A stretch of DNA of 64,000 nt from Desulforegula conservatrix Mb1Pa. Its GTDB lineage: Bacteria; Desulfobacterota; Desulfobacteria; Desulfobacterales; Desulforegulaceae. This document shows, one piece after another, positions 45,301 to 52,750 of this stretch. The stretch lies in assembly GCF_000426225.1 (NCBI RefSeq), contig NZ_AUEY01000003.1, positions 1 through 64,000 on the forward strand, in the 5' to 3' direction. The stretch's first letter is position 1. Every line of letters begins with the position of its first letter. The notes below the pieces were generated by a model. That model searched no databases. It worked only from the letters and a program-made list of their open reading frames with translations, and was not told where the DNA came from. A program made the translations under genes and the position numbers.

Positions 45301-46630
45301 CTGTCTTCTGGAAAACCATGCTGAAAAGATTCTGATATTCCGACGGCAGCAATCCTGAGACTTCGGGCATAGGGCCGGTTATCAGTTCGATATCAGGTAT
45401 TACTTCAGCAATGAGCTTACCGTTAGGGGAAAGAGCTTTAATAAGCCTGTTTTTCCAATATGCTATTCTGTCAGCGTTCTCTGTAAGAACCTGGCGAACA
45501 AGATCCTTGAGAGCCTGAATCAGTGAAGAATAAGGAATGTCGCGCATGAACTGGTCAAATTTGCCGGAAATAAAATACCCTCTTTTCCCCACAACAGGTT
45601 TCTGTATTTCCATAACCAGGGCTGTTTTGCCAACACCTGCAAAGCCCTTGACCAGCATCATCTCCATAGCCCCTTTGCCGGCTCTGTCAAAATGGTCAAG
45701 AAGCAGCTCAAGTTCTTTTTCCCGTCCATAGAGTTTCTGGGGTATGTGAAATTTATCTGACAAGTCATCCATGCCTATTTCAAATGAACTTATTCTTCCT
45801 GACAGCCTGAGCTGATCGACGCATTTCTGCAAATCGTTCTTTAGGCCGGCAGCGCTCTGATAGCGGTCTTCAGCCTTTTTGGAAAGGAGCTTGAGTATGA
45901 TGTCAGATATGACACCGGGTATTTCAGGTTTTGTCTCGGAAACCGGACGAGGAGGTTTTGCAATATGACAATGAACCATCTCCATTGAATCATCTGCAAT
46001 AAAGGGTTTTGAGCCGGTAAGAATCTCATGAAAACCGACTCCGAGTGAATACAGGTCTGTTCTGTAGTCCATTGCCCTGTTCATTCGTCCCGTCTGTTCA
46101 GGAGAGACATAGGCAAGATTGCCTTCCATGAGTCCTGGACTCCGTATTTCAGGGTTCTCGCTCGTCAGGGACGTTGCGATGCCAAAGTCTATAATTCTAA
46201 TGCTATCGTTTTTCTGGTTCCAGATGATATTTGAAGGATTTATGTTTTTGTGCATTATTTCAAGCTGATGGATCGAACCAATGATGCCGGTAATGCTTAT
46301 CGCAAGGGGCAGGAACTGTTCATGATTTATGCCTTTTTCCGGTATAAGGCTGTCCAGGGATTGACCGCCGGTGTCTTCCATTACCATGGCGATCGTATTG
46401 CGGATTTTTTCAAGGGCTTTGATTTTTATTACTCCGTCCAGATTTATTTTTCTGGTCATTTCATATTCTCTTATAAAACGCCCTGTCTCCTCAGGGGAGG
46501 GGTTATCTCTGTTCAGAATTTTAATTATTACTGGCTGGTTGTCGCTTGTTTTTATTCCTCTGTATATGATTGTTGCATCGCTTTCATAAATACAGTCATT
46601 TATTTCATACCCTGGTATCGTGGCGGTCAT
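39350..46630 (-). CDS. Giant hybrid: Ser/Thr-kinase-like, AAA ATPase, GAF, PAS, HK, two REC, HPt
   Basis: 2,426 residues. Order: protein-kinase-like domain (1-270); STAND/AAA-type ATPase from about 300 (Walker A GFAGVGKTALV, Walker B VIFLDDIQWAD); a helical TPR-like region to about 1,290; GAF; two PAS; HisKA ([12 protein letters not shown]); HATPase ([18 protein letters not shown]); two receivers (second from about 2172); and an HPt domain with LAHGLKGAAGN (His about 2371). The kinase catalytic loop reads HKNINPSN: the usual Asp is Asn129 (codon AAC), so the kinase may be inactive although DFG is kept. AAGGTGA precedes ATG 46630. Family members are known as trifunctional Ser/Thr-His kinases; inputs unknown. 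Confidence 0.93.
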   Translation of the reverse strand: MTATIPGYEINDCIYESDATIIYRGIKTSDNQPVIIKILNRDNPSPEETGRFIREYEMTRKINLDGVIKIKALEKIRNTIAMVMEDTGGQSLDSLIPEKGINHEQFLPLAISITGIIGSIHQLEIMHKNINPSNIIWNQKNDSIRIIDFGIATSLTSENPEIRSPGLMEGNLAYVSPEQTGRMNRAMDYRTDLYSLGVGFHEILTGSKPFIADDSMEMVHCHIAKPPRPVSETKPEIPGVISDIILKLLSKKAEDRYQSAAGLKNDLQKCVDQLRLSGRISSFEIGMDDLSDKFHIPQKLYGREKELELLLDHFDRAGKGAMEMMLVKGFAGVGKTALVMEIQKPVVGKRGYFISGKFDQFMRDIPYSSLIQALKDLVRQVLTENADRIAYWKNRLIKALSPNGKLIAEVIPDIELITGPMPEVSGLLPSEYQNLFSMVFQKTVLTFASDNHPCVIFLDDIQWADLPSIKMIELLMTSSDASHILIICAFRNNEVFAADPFMQAVENLEKKGIGINSLHLGSLSRSNTNKLVAETLKCTDDAARPLSDLCFEKTRGNPFFLNQFLTTLHKEGLIEYQLARSVLQDNKRESSWKWDIEKIRQMDITDNVIDLMVANIKKLPENAQRILQLAACIGSKFELKTLSIVNEKCPAETIDEMWEPLRDGLIHPIDYIYKYLENTESPKITYKFMHNRVHQAAYSLIAKANKPELHLKIGRTLLKNMKTVGFDEKLFDIVNHLNMGSSLIKDESEIEKLAELNYTAGKKARLSASYEHALRYFKTGIQLLGEKIWEDNYKLSISLHTEGAEAAYLSTEFEEMDLLAEDTIKHAKDITQAIQIYEIKIQGFMARNMLRDALKTVYEILERLNVVFPKKPNLFNSSIEFIRTRFALKNKTEEVLLEMPWMTDQLSGAVIRIGASAASALYIAGHNMAAFVLIMKIIRMILKKGKTIESPLWFAYYSMALAASGFYEKSSYFGKLAIKMAKKNNTPKIEARVRHAINSYTNHWSEHIKSTIPELLETMQISVDKGDLEFAALSAWVFAYHSFFCGSELGKLEQEMKTYSDEMARYKQKTVLNYNQMLRQVILNLMGGSKTPTMIQGRIYDEESMAGIHDEASDRFGSFFLCLSKMILCYIFENYEAAINEADNAKKYLRFVPGVYIFTVYYYYRALIRLAALTTGSSSSQKNKTLKKVGFTQKKLKKWAETCPANYMHKYLIIAAESERVRGNNAEAGRLYEKAVNLANENGFIHEEAMASELMAKFYAGKNLQEMASACMARSHWCYTKWGAIAKARDLEKKHRKIIKEITDISDVISAVEDGGDTCKIPDLSKTLDLMSVMKASQAISGEIVLSKLLSSLLRIVMENAGAQRGFLLLSRNEELTVEARISVGEENKDGFKPYKAENSDDFSISIVNYCARTKKNLILTNAGSDDVFARDPYIIKNKTQSVLCMPLLQHGTILGVLYLENNHISGAFTPDRVEVLGILTAQAAISIQNATLYENLKNEITERTEAEEALKESEAKYKKILEEMEDAYCETDLSGKIVFVNASVCKVTGYSKEEFDNLDFRKITPDEDIPRLYEYYGGIFTTGNPGKPFHWQVIKKDGDKAIFETVATLIKDKKGNPIGFRGVGRDIAERIKAEENLKAAEQKYRTIFDNAVEGIFQSTLDGRLLAANHALARIFGYESVEDGFEYLKNFSTNIYVNLSDRDEFIRQIINFGRVRDFEFDAYNRDGSIITISVNAQAAKDKDGNITHIDGITEDITERKRLSELKIAKEAAEASTRSKSEFLATMSHEIRTPLNAILGMAELLSESQLSAEQMDYVQTFKSSGELLLSVINDVLDFSKIEAGRIEIEAIPFDLNEQCENIMRILSLKAHDKGIDLHLNMPEDIHPFRIGDPTRLRQILLNLMGNAIKFTQEGSVTLEIFDYSSDEREAALSETLVFKVKDTGIGIPKDKLESVFDSFSQADSSTTRKFGGTGLGLSITKKLVEIMGGTISVESELGKGTDFFFSIPLPKTVSIKPGSQISQTDLFGTHVLVVDDNATNRLILKDYLSRWGARVNESKSGNEALNEIFKGRQAGIPYDLVLMDSEMPDMDGIQAAWEIMKLHHDSPPAIILLTSDVEAESKTAILEMGIAEYIPKPVNKAELLNSILSAIRSKQCLLSEKENTADNFDIGYMRILCAEDIEANRKVVKAYLKTYPVEIDFADHGGYAVSKYKNGKYDIILMDMEMPEVDGFEAIKRIRKWERENGFAEVPIISLTAHAFSEHRQKCFDAGCTDFISKPFKKKELIQVLFRFSQIIRQADCNALINEIGVPPLENAKEEKEYARKKESYSARINKLFEDLIPALFDEIRRETENMKKALEEGDSENLARLAHGLKGAAGNYELAELSGIFLDIERAFKNRDMESVKELMENAHDYIEKVKIEYVDED

Positions 46631-47068
46631 ATAGTCACCTTATGAAATGAACAATTGAGGACAAGTATCTTTTCTGCTGATCCGGGAGTAGGCTTTTTTA
46701 CTGAAAGGCTGTGAACCAAATCCTTATAAGATTTGTAAATTGGGGCCATAGTTCCTTAATGGGGCTTATGAATATTTTTAAGAATATTTCATATAAAGAC
46801 TTGAGTCAAGGACTGGGGCTGTACGGTCGTTTGGTTCAAAAAAATATCCTTTAAAAATCCTGTACAGGATTAAAATGCCAATGGTGGTGTCAGCATTTGA
46901 TGGATATAACAAATGCATTTCGGGAATATAAAAATGACAATAAATCTAAAAATATTTTTCTTACTTTAAAATTTTCTATAAAAATAAGGCTGTTGCGTAA
47001 TAATATCTTGCAGGCATGTATTTTGCTTCTCGTTTTCGGATCATCAATATAAACTCCGAGAGAAGCAA
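46631..47068. other. Divergent intergenic region without genes
   Basis: A 438-nt AT-rich region between the giant kinase (minus) and the patatin-like gene (plus). Promoters for both are expected. No gene, repeat copy or clear palindrome was found. Confidence 0.4.
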
Positions 47069-48145
47069 ATGAGCAAATATCTGAATTTTAAAGCTGGAGA
47101 AAAAGCCTTACAAGTCATCCGGGACAAGGGACTATCGCCTGATGATGTAAAAATCATGGCAGGAGCTTCAGGAGCTGCAAAATGGCTTGTTCTGTCTGAT
47201 CTTGACAGATTTCTTTTTTCAAAATGGTTCAGAGTCAGAAAGACGCCTCTTTTTCTTGCAGGAACGTCCATCGGTGCCTGGCGTTTTGCAGCTGCGGCGT
47301 GCCCTGATCCTGAAGATTCTCTTCTGAAGCTTGAAGACAGTTACATCAACCAGACCTACATAGGAAAACCGACAAAAAAAGAAATAACTGCATTCGGTTG
47401 GCAGATAATAGACAGAATCTTTGATGACAGATCCGTTTCCCATGCCCTGAATCACCCCTCTTTCAGGCTTAACATCATCGCGTCCAGAAGCAAACCTGTT
47501 GTCTCATCATCTTCATCAATTCTCACTGGCGCAGGTTTTGGACTGAGCATTCTGGCAAATTCTGTAAGAAGAAAATATCTGGGATATTTTTTTGAAAGGG
47601 CTCTGTTTTTCGATCAAAGAGGCCTCCCTCCTTTTTATGATATGAACTGCTTCCCCATGAAAAGAATATGTCTTTCTCCGCAAAATCTCAGGGAAGCTGT
47701 CATGGCTTCAAGCGCAATCCCTTTTATGACAGAGCCTTTGAAAAACATCAAAGGCGCTCCGTCTGGAATTTACAGAGATGGGGGAATCCTCGACTACAAC
47801 CTGGACATCCCTTTTCTTCCTGAAGGCAGCAATGACATAGTTTTCTATCCCCATTATTCAGAACGAATCACACCTGGATGGTTCGACAAAAAACTGAAAC
47901 ACCGAAGGCCGCTTGAAAAAAACATGTCGAATGTTCTCCTTGCTTATCCCTCTGCGGAGTTCCTTAAGCTTCTTCCGCATGGAAGAATCCCTGACAGGAA
48001 GGATTTCATGCATTTTTTCGGAAAAGACGGGGAACGAATCAGATATTGGAAGAAATCAGCCGAGATTGGCCGTGTTATCACCGAGGAATTTAATGATGCG
48101 GTGGAATCAGGCCGTATCAGAAATATGGTCAGGCCTTTTTTTTGA
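47069..48145 (+). CDS. Patatin-like phospholipase
   Basis: 358 residues. Patatin-type enzymes are Ser/Asp-dyad lipid acyl hydrolases. Oxyanion-hole-like AGASGAAKWL near residue 32, nucleophile elbow GTSIGAWR (Ser about residue 67), and the Asp motif DGGILDYN near residue 238 are all present. There is no signal peptide or membrane helix, so it is cytoplasmic or peripheral. GAGAG lies just before ATG 47069. A B12 radical-SAM gene starts 77 nt downstream on the same strand and may be co-transcribed, suggesting shared lipid work. Substrate unknown. Confidence 0.85.
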   Translation: MSKYLNFKAGEKALQVIRDKGLSPDDVKIMAGASGAAKWLVLSDLDRFLFSKWFRVRKTPLFLAGTSIGAWRFAAAACPDPEDSLLKLEDSYINQTYIGKPTKKEITAFGWQIIDRIFDDRSVSHALNHPSFRLNIIASRSKPVVSSSSSILTGAGFGLSILANSVRRKYLGYFFERALFFDQRGLPPFYDMNCFPMKRICLSPQNLREAVMASSAIPFMTEPLKNIKGAPSGIYRDGGILDYNLDIPFLPEGSNDIVFYPHYSERITPGWFDKKLKHRRPLEKNMSNVLLAYPSAEFLKLLPHGRIPDRKDFMHFFGKDGERIRYWKKSAEIGRVITEEFNDAVESGRIRNMVRPFF

Positions 48146-48174
48146 ACAATTATTCAACATCCTTAAATATTTAA

Positions 48175-48220
48175 ATTTTTTGCGGCACGTTTCTTAAAAC
48201 AAGCGATCCGCTGGAGGCAA
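48175..48220. repeat. Second repeat family, copy C
   Basis: TTTTTTGCGGCACGTTTC then AAACAAGCGATCCGCTGGAG resembles 21188-21239. Its GGAG at the end forms the ribosome site of the radical-SAM gene. Confidence 0.4.
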
Positions 48221-48222
48221 AC

Positions 48223-49938
48223 ATGAAAAAAACAAAAGTGCTATTTACATCGGTTTTTGGTCCATTCGGAATAAAGGATGAATGGGGCGAAGAACTCGGA
48301 ATGCAGATGGAGCTTCTAAATAATCAGGTAACAAGGCAGCAGGGCGTTCATTCTCCGAGGCAATCCTATCTGACCTTTGCCCTTTACCTTTTGGCAGAAA
48401 ATATCTCTGTGCCAAGCACAGTTCTTGATTTTCCGCTCTGGAACGATTTTGTCGAAGAACTTAAAAAAGGCTATTCCCATGTGGCAATTTCATTCATTGT
48501 GCCCAATGTCCTTAAAGTGAAAAGAATGGCTGAATACATCAGGGCAAACTATCCTGATATCAAGATAATCCTTGGAGGTTACGGCACAATCATTCCTGAT
48601 CTTAAAACAATTGTCCCCCATGATGAGTGCTGCCGGGGCGAAGGAGTCAAATGGCTCAGGGAATATTTCGGAGATAACCCAGATACGCCGATATTTCATC
48701 CGGTTCTTAAAAATCCTGTTTACAGCTATATCTACGGAATGCCGTCAAAACCAAGGGGGTCAGTTATATTTCCAGGGGTTGGATGTGAAAACGGCTGCCG
48801 TTTTTGCATAACTTCCCATATGTTCAAAAAAGAGCATGTTTCCCTTCTGCCCACCGGACGAGACGTTTTTGACGTCTGCCTTCGGGCTGAAAAAGAACTG
48901 GACGCCAGAAACTTCATGGTTCTGGATGAAAACTTTCTCAAACACGAAAAAAGATCAAAAGGGCTTCTGCATGAAATGGAAGCTCATCTGAAGCCATATG
49001 TTTTCGTTACATTTTCATCAGCCGAAAACATAAAACGCATGGGTGTGGATTTTCTTGTAAGATGCGGGATCAGCAGACTCTGGGTCGGAGTCGAATCAAA
49101 ACGCAATCTCCATGACAAAACCAAAGGCATTGATCTTAAAGAACTTTTTGCCGAACTAAGATCAAAAGGCATCATAGTTCTGGCATCCACAATTCTTTTC
49201 CATGATCATCATGACAGGCACACAATTGATGAGGAAATTGACTGGGTAATTGATCTGAATACTGATCTTGTTCAGTTCATGAATTATCATCCTTGGCCAG
49301 GAACTCCGCTTTATGAAGACTTGAAAAATGAAAACCGTCTTAAAAGTGTTCCGTACAGACATCAGCACGGAGCATCCGAGCTTAATTTCGTTCATCCTCA
49401 TATAACTGGGGCAAAAGATCATGAAGAATATCTTAAAAACGCCTTCAGACAAAAATACCTTAAAGGTGGGCCAGCTATTGTAAGCATGGCAGAGACCACA
49501 TTAAGGGGGTATCTGAGAGCAGTTAAGGATCATGAAACCCGCATGGCCGAAGGTCTTTTCTGGAACAGCGAGACAATGAAATACGAGAAAAGATCTGGAA
49601 AAACCGGAGATTCTTTCATGGAAGCCAGAATCAAGGCAATACGTGATGAAGCTGTGCGCTATTTTCCTTCACTTCTGCCTGCATTCTTATTTGCGCCGAA
49701 TACAAAATCACGCCTCAAGACATTGTCTGTGTTTAGGCTCTATATAAAAGCCTTTGGCAAACCAGGATGGGCGGATCTTCTTAAATCATTTGCCCTGACA
49801 GCAAGTGCTCTTACAGAATTTATCAGGATTATTATGAGCCGAATAAACGGCCATGAAGGTATTATCCGCCAGCCAAAAGTTAACAGGGTTGAGTGTTCGG
49901 GAAATATGGCAGTGGCCGTGCATGATATTGCTGCATGA
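48223..49938 (+). CDS. B12-binding-domain radical SAM protein
   Basis: 571 residues. An N-terminal Rossmann-like cobalamin-binding region (about 1-150; LGGYGTIIPD is typical) precedes the radical-SAM barrel. The Fe-S motif CENGCRFC (CxxxCxxC) is near residue 187, with PGVGCENG before it and AEKELDARNFMVLDENFL after. About 200 further residues follow the barrel and are not recognised. Such enzymes perform methylations or ring rearrangements using SAM and B12. GGAG comes from a repeat just upstream of ATG 48223. Nothing in the gene names its substrate; the patatin neighbour hints at lipid modification. Confidence 0.88.
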   Translation: MKKTKVLFTSVFGPFGIKDEWGEELGMQMELLNNQVTRQQGVHSPRQSYLTFALYLLAENISVPSTVLDFPLWNDFVEELKKGYSHVAISFIVPNVLKVKRMAEYIRANYPDIKIILGGYGTIIPDLKTIVPHDECCRGEGVKWLREYFGDNPDTPIFHPVLKNPVYSYIYGMPSKPRGSVIFPGVGCENGCRFCITSHMFKKEHVSLLPTGRDVFDVCLRAEKELDARNFMVLDENFLKHEKRSKGLLHEMEAHLKPYVFVTFSSAENIKRMGVDFLVRCGISRLWVGVESKRNLHDKTKGIDLKELFAELRSKGIIVLASTILFHDHHDRHTIDEEIDWVIDLNTDLVQFMNYHPWPGTPLYEDLKNENRLKSVPYRHQHGASELNFVHPHITGAKDHEEYLKNAFRQKYLKGGPAIVSMAETTLRGYLRAVKDHETRMAEGLFWNSETMKYEKRSGKTGDSFMEARIKAIRDEAVRYFPSLLPAFLFAPNTKSRLKTLSVFRLYIKAFGKPGWADLLKSFALTASALTEFIRIIMSRINGHEGIIRQPKVNRVECSGNMAVAVHDIAA

Positions 49939-49944
49939 AATTTT

Positions 49945-50075
49945 GATGAAGTCGAAAAAAGTCTAAAAATGGCTTAAGCGTGATGCCGGACTTGATCCGG
50001 CATCCATAATTTCAGCAACTTCTGGATTCCGGCCTGCGCCGGAATGACGGTAATAGGGCTTTTTGCGAGTCCATC
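49945..50075 (-). repeat. MITE-like dispersed repeat, copy 14
   Basis: Reverse copy between the convergent radical-SAM and etfA genes. Its right terminus (GCGAGTCCATC) supplies part of the TGA stop of etfA (50074-50076). Confidence 0.8.
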
Positions 50076-51054
50076 AAGTATCACCCAGTTGCCTGATAAG
50101 CTCAGGCAAAAAAACTTTCACATCCTCAACTATCCCAATGTCAGAATGTCTGAAAAACGGGGCGTTCTTATCTGTATTTATGGCAATCACCATTTCAGAA
50201 TCCTGCATTCCCTGGATGTGCTGGGAAGAGCCAGATATTCCGCAGGCAATATAAAGTTTTGGAGAAACAATTGCGCCTGTGATTCCGACCTGATGTTTGT
50301 ATTCCATCCATCCCTGATCGCAGACAGGCCTTGAACACCCCACTGCGCTTCCTGGAATCAGTTCAGCAAGATCATTGATCAGATCTATATTTTCAGGCCC
50401 GCCTATTCCCTGTCCTGCTGAAATTATGACCTTTGCTTCTTTAAGTCCTGCTTCTGCCTTGGCTCCGTATGTCCATCCCTCGACAACAGATCTTGACTCG
50501 TGTTCAGGAGTATCCATGAATCTGACCTTGAACTGCCCGTTTTCCCGGATTATTCTTTCACCGAACGCAGATGATGGAGTCGTGATTACCGTTGTTTCTG
50601 CCTTAGATACAATATCAGCCAGGAATTTGCCTCCCCATACGGATCTGCTGAAGACAAGATTGCTTTCGGTGTCATTTATTCCACTGACTCCTGAAATCCA
50701 TGCCGCATCGAGTTTTGCAGCAAGAGCAGGCGCGACAGCAGAGTATTCAGGTGTCTCAGGAAAAATAATGAAGCCCGCTTTTATTTCTGAAAAAACCCCT
50801 TTAAAAATTTTCAGCAAGGCTTCCGGGGCGAGTGAAGCAGCCTGTACTTCAACGGCAAAAATATCAGAATGTAATTCCTTTGCCATGTCACCGGCTTTTT
50901 TAAGAATATCGGGCCCGGTTATCAGAAGGGCAGACGGAAGACCTGTCTGCATAGAAATCCTTGAAGCAAGGCTCATTGCTGAAATTGTTCTTGGAGATGA
51001 GACTAATTCCATACTTGATACAGTAATGATATATTTTTTAACATCTAAGTTCAT
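50074..51054 (-). CDS. etfA: Electron transfer flavoprotein alpha subunit
   Basis: 326 residues, usual length. ETF carries electrons from acyl-CoA dehydrogenases to the quinone pool through ETF:quinone oxidoreductase. The C-terminal FAD-binding domain is clear: SAGQGIGGPENI, SRPVCDQGWMEYKHQVG, TGAIVSPKLYIACGISG and AINTDKNAPFF. ATG 51054 is 3 nt after the etfB stop, so they are an operon. The stop codon TGA lies at the edge of repeat copy 14. It is divergent from the acyl-CoA gene set across a control region. Confidence 0.95.
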   Translation of the reverse strand: MNLDVKKYIITVSSMELVSSPRTISAMSLASRISMQTGLPSALLITGPDILKKAGDMAKELHSDIFAVEVQAASLAPEALLKIFKGVFSEIKAGFIIFPETPEYSAVAPALAAKLDAAWISGVSGINDTESNLVFSRSVWGGKFLADIVSKAETTVITTPSSAFGERIIRENGQFKVRFMDTPEHESRSVVEGWTYGAKAEAGLKEAKVIISAGQGIGGPENIDLINDLAELIPGSAVGCSRPVCDQGWMEYKHQVGITGAIVSPKLYIACGISGSSQHIQGMQDSEMVIAINTDKNAPFFRHSDIGIVEDVKVFLPELIRQLGDT

Positions 51055-51056
51055 GA

Positions 51057-51848
51057 TTAACCTCCGACTTTTATGGCTTTTAACAGACCATTCTCCTTCA
51101 TTATTCTTATAACCTCGGACGCTTTTTCAGATGAGCTTCCCCGGAGGATTTTTGTTTTTCTAGACGCTTCAGGCTGCCTGTAGCCCTTGATGTTTTGTTT
51201 TAATGCAAAAGTGCCAAGGCATATTGTCTCTATTTCGGCCTGGTTGGCTCTGAGCATTGCTGAAAGCTTTGGATAGCGCGGAGTGTTTATTCCTGTCTGA
51301 AGAGTCACAAGCGCGGGCATTTCCAGGCTGATCAACTGGCGCAGGCCACCATCCATTTCGCTTGCCGACCTTACTGCGTATTCTCCGGAAATAATTTCCA
51401 TTTCAACGGAAGAAACAGCAAAAGGGAGTCCGAGATAAGAGGCAATCATGGGGCCTGTTGCTGACTCCATCCTGTCTTCTGACATTGATCCGCAAAGAAT
51501 CAGATCATAGCCGCCTTTATTTCGGACTGTTTCAGCAATTTTTTTGGCCACTGTCAAAGAATCAGGTTCTTCGTGTTCATCATGAACTATATGAATTCCG
51601 TGATCGGCGCCCATTCCCATGGAACGCCTCACCACCGAATCAGTATCAGGATTCCCGCATGTCAGGACATCAACCCGTTTAGCTATTCCGCGCTCTTTTA
51701 ACTGAACAGCCGCTTCAACTGAACAAGAATCCCAAGAATTGAGTCTGTAGCCACTTGGCATGATGGGATCAATCCTTTTTTCTGTTTCATTTGCCATGAT
51801 GCCATGGTCTGTTTGGGGAATAGCTTTTATACAGACAAGAATTTTCAT
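51057..51848 (-). CDS. etfB: Electron transfer flavoprotein beta subunit
   Basis: 263 residues, usual length. The family N-terminus MKILVCIKAIPQT is followed by the DSCSVEAAVQLKE helix and LILCGSMSEDRMESATGPMIASYLGLPF, the nucleotide-binding core. Near residue 190, LVTLQTGINTPRYPKL is the ETF-beta recognition-loop region used to dock dehydrogenases. ATG 51848 lies downstream of a good minus-strand promoter (51892-51920). Transcribed with etfA. Confidence 0.95.
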   Translation of the reverse strand: MKILVCIKAIPQTDHGIMANETEKRIDPIMPSGYRLNSWDSCSVEAAVQLKERGIAKRVDVLTCGNPDTDSVVRRSMGMGADHGIHIVHDEHEEPDSLTVAKKIAETVRNKGGYDLILCGSMSEDRMESATGPMIASYLGLPFAVSSVEMEIISGEYAVRSASEMDGGLRQLISLEMPALVTLQTGINTPRYPKLSAMLRANQAEIETICLGTFALKQNIKGYRQPEASRKTKILRGSSSEKASEVIRIMKENGLLKAIKVGG

Positions 51849-51891
51849 CGCGTAGCCTTTTTATCTGATTTATAAACCTGTTTTTGATAAA

Positions 51892-51920
51892 TATATAAAA
51901 TTGTAGATGATTTGAGTCAA
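51892..51920 (-). promoter_or_regulatory. Sigma70-type promoter for etfBA
   Basis: On the minus strand, TTGACT (51920-51915) and TATATA (51897-51892) are 17 nt apart, a near-ideal spacing, 44 nt upstream of the etfB start. It lies back-to-back with the promoter of the acyl-CoA gene set. Confidence 0.7.
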
Positions 51921-51928
51921 TAAAAAAA

Positions 51929-51940
51929 GAGCATTCGCTC
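51929..51940. promoter_or_regulatory. Putative TetR operator 1
   Basis: AGAGC-ATTC-GCTCT palindrome between the two divergent promoters. Its core GAGCATTCGCTC matches the minus-strand core GAACATTCGTTC of operator 2 at 10 of 12 positions. The regulator at 54115 is the likely binder. Confidence 0.55.
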
Positions 51941-51951
51941 TATTTTTTATC

Positions 51952-51980
51952 TTGACCTTGAAATTGGCCTTGTGTATATT
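51952..51980 (+). promoter_or_regulatory. Sigma70-type promoter for the acyl-CoA gene set
   Basis: TTGACC (51952-51957), 17-nt spacer, TATATT (51975-51980), 45 nt before the histidine-phosphatase start. Operator 2 overlaps the expected transcription start, a classic repressor layout. Confidence 0.75.
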
Positions 51981-51990
51981 TGTCAAAAAG

Positions 51991-52004
51991 AACGAATGTT
52001 CGTT
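51991..52004. promoter_or_regulatory. Putative TetR operator 2
   Basis: AACGAA-TG-TTCGTT palindrome (12 of 14 positions symmetrical), flanked by A- and T-runs, about 10 nt downstream of the -10 box. Size and symmetry fit a TetR-family repressor site. Confidence 0.65.
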
Positions 52005-52025
52005 TTTGATAAATCAGGAGGAATC

Positions 52026-52730
52026 ATGGGGTCTCTGTACTTAATCCGTCACGGTCAGGCTTCTTTTGGGAAAAATGACTATGACCAGATGTCTGAGCTT
52101 GGCATAAATCAGGCATGTGTTCTTGGTGATTTTTTCAAAAGCAGGGGCATCGGTTTTGACGCTGTTTACTCAGGATCTCTGAATCGTCAGGTTTTCACCG
52201 CAGATGCAGTTAGCAAGGCAGCCGGACTCGTTCTTTTTCCTGAAGCACTCATTGATCCGGCTTTTAACGAGTTTGACGGAGAAGGCATTTTCAGAAGCTA
52301 TCTTCCCATTCTTGCTGAAAAAGAGCCTGATTGCGTTCCTGATATCAGCTCGATTCTAAAGGATAACAGATCATTTCAGAAAGTTTTTTCAAAGATAGTC
52401 GAACTCTGGATCTCAGGTGATCATGAAGTTGAAGGGGTTGAGTCGTGGAACGCCTTTCTCCGCCGTGTTGAAGCAGGATTTGACTGGATAGCCAAACTGA
52501 GGGGCTATGGAGAATGTGTGGCTATCGTAACTTCCGGTGGCGTCATTGCGGTGGCATTAAAGAAAGCTTTGGGACTAAGTGATGCAGACGCAATAAAAGA
52601 GTCCTGGAAATGCATGAACTGCTCGATTTCTGTTTTTGATTTTAATTCGGAAATACTGACCCTTCAGGATTTTAACAACACCGAACATCTTGAAGCCCTC
52701 AATGACAAGGGGCTTCTCACGTACAGATAA
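52026..52730 (+). CDS. Histidine phosphatase (PGAM) family protein
   Basis: 234 residues. The catalytic RHGQ motif lies at the start (LYLIRHGQASFGKN), and the conserved later His-containing region appears as EVEGVESWNAFLRRV with the VAIVTSGGVIAV strand; note that the usual second catalytic His in the TSGG(H/G) position reads GGVI, so activity should be viewed with care. AGGAGG precedes ATG 52026; the longer upstream frame would include the operator and is not used. First gene of the plus-strand acyl-CoA set, 20 nt before the dehydrogenase. In this setting it might dephosphorylate a CoA intermediate or its product. Confidence 0.85.
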   Translation: MGSLYLIRHGQASFGKNDYDQMSELGINQACVLGDFFKSRGIGFDAVYSGSLNRQVFTADAVSKAAGLVLFPEALIDPAFNEFDGEGIFRSYLPILAEKEPDCVPDISSILKDNRSFQKVFSKIVELWISGDHEVEGVESWNAFLRRVEAGFDWIAKLRGYGECVAIVTSGGVIAVALKKALGLSDADAIKESWKCMNCSISVFDFNSEILTLQDFNNTEHLEALNDKGLLTYR

Positions 52731-52750
52731 TTACAAAGGAGGCACAAATT

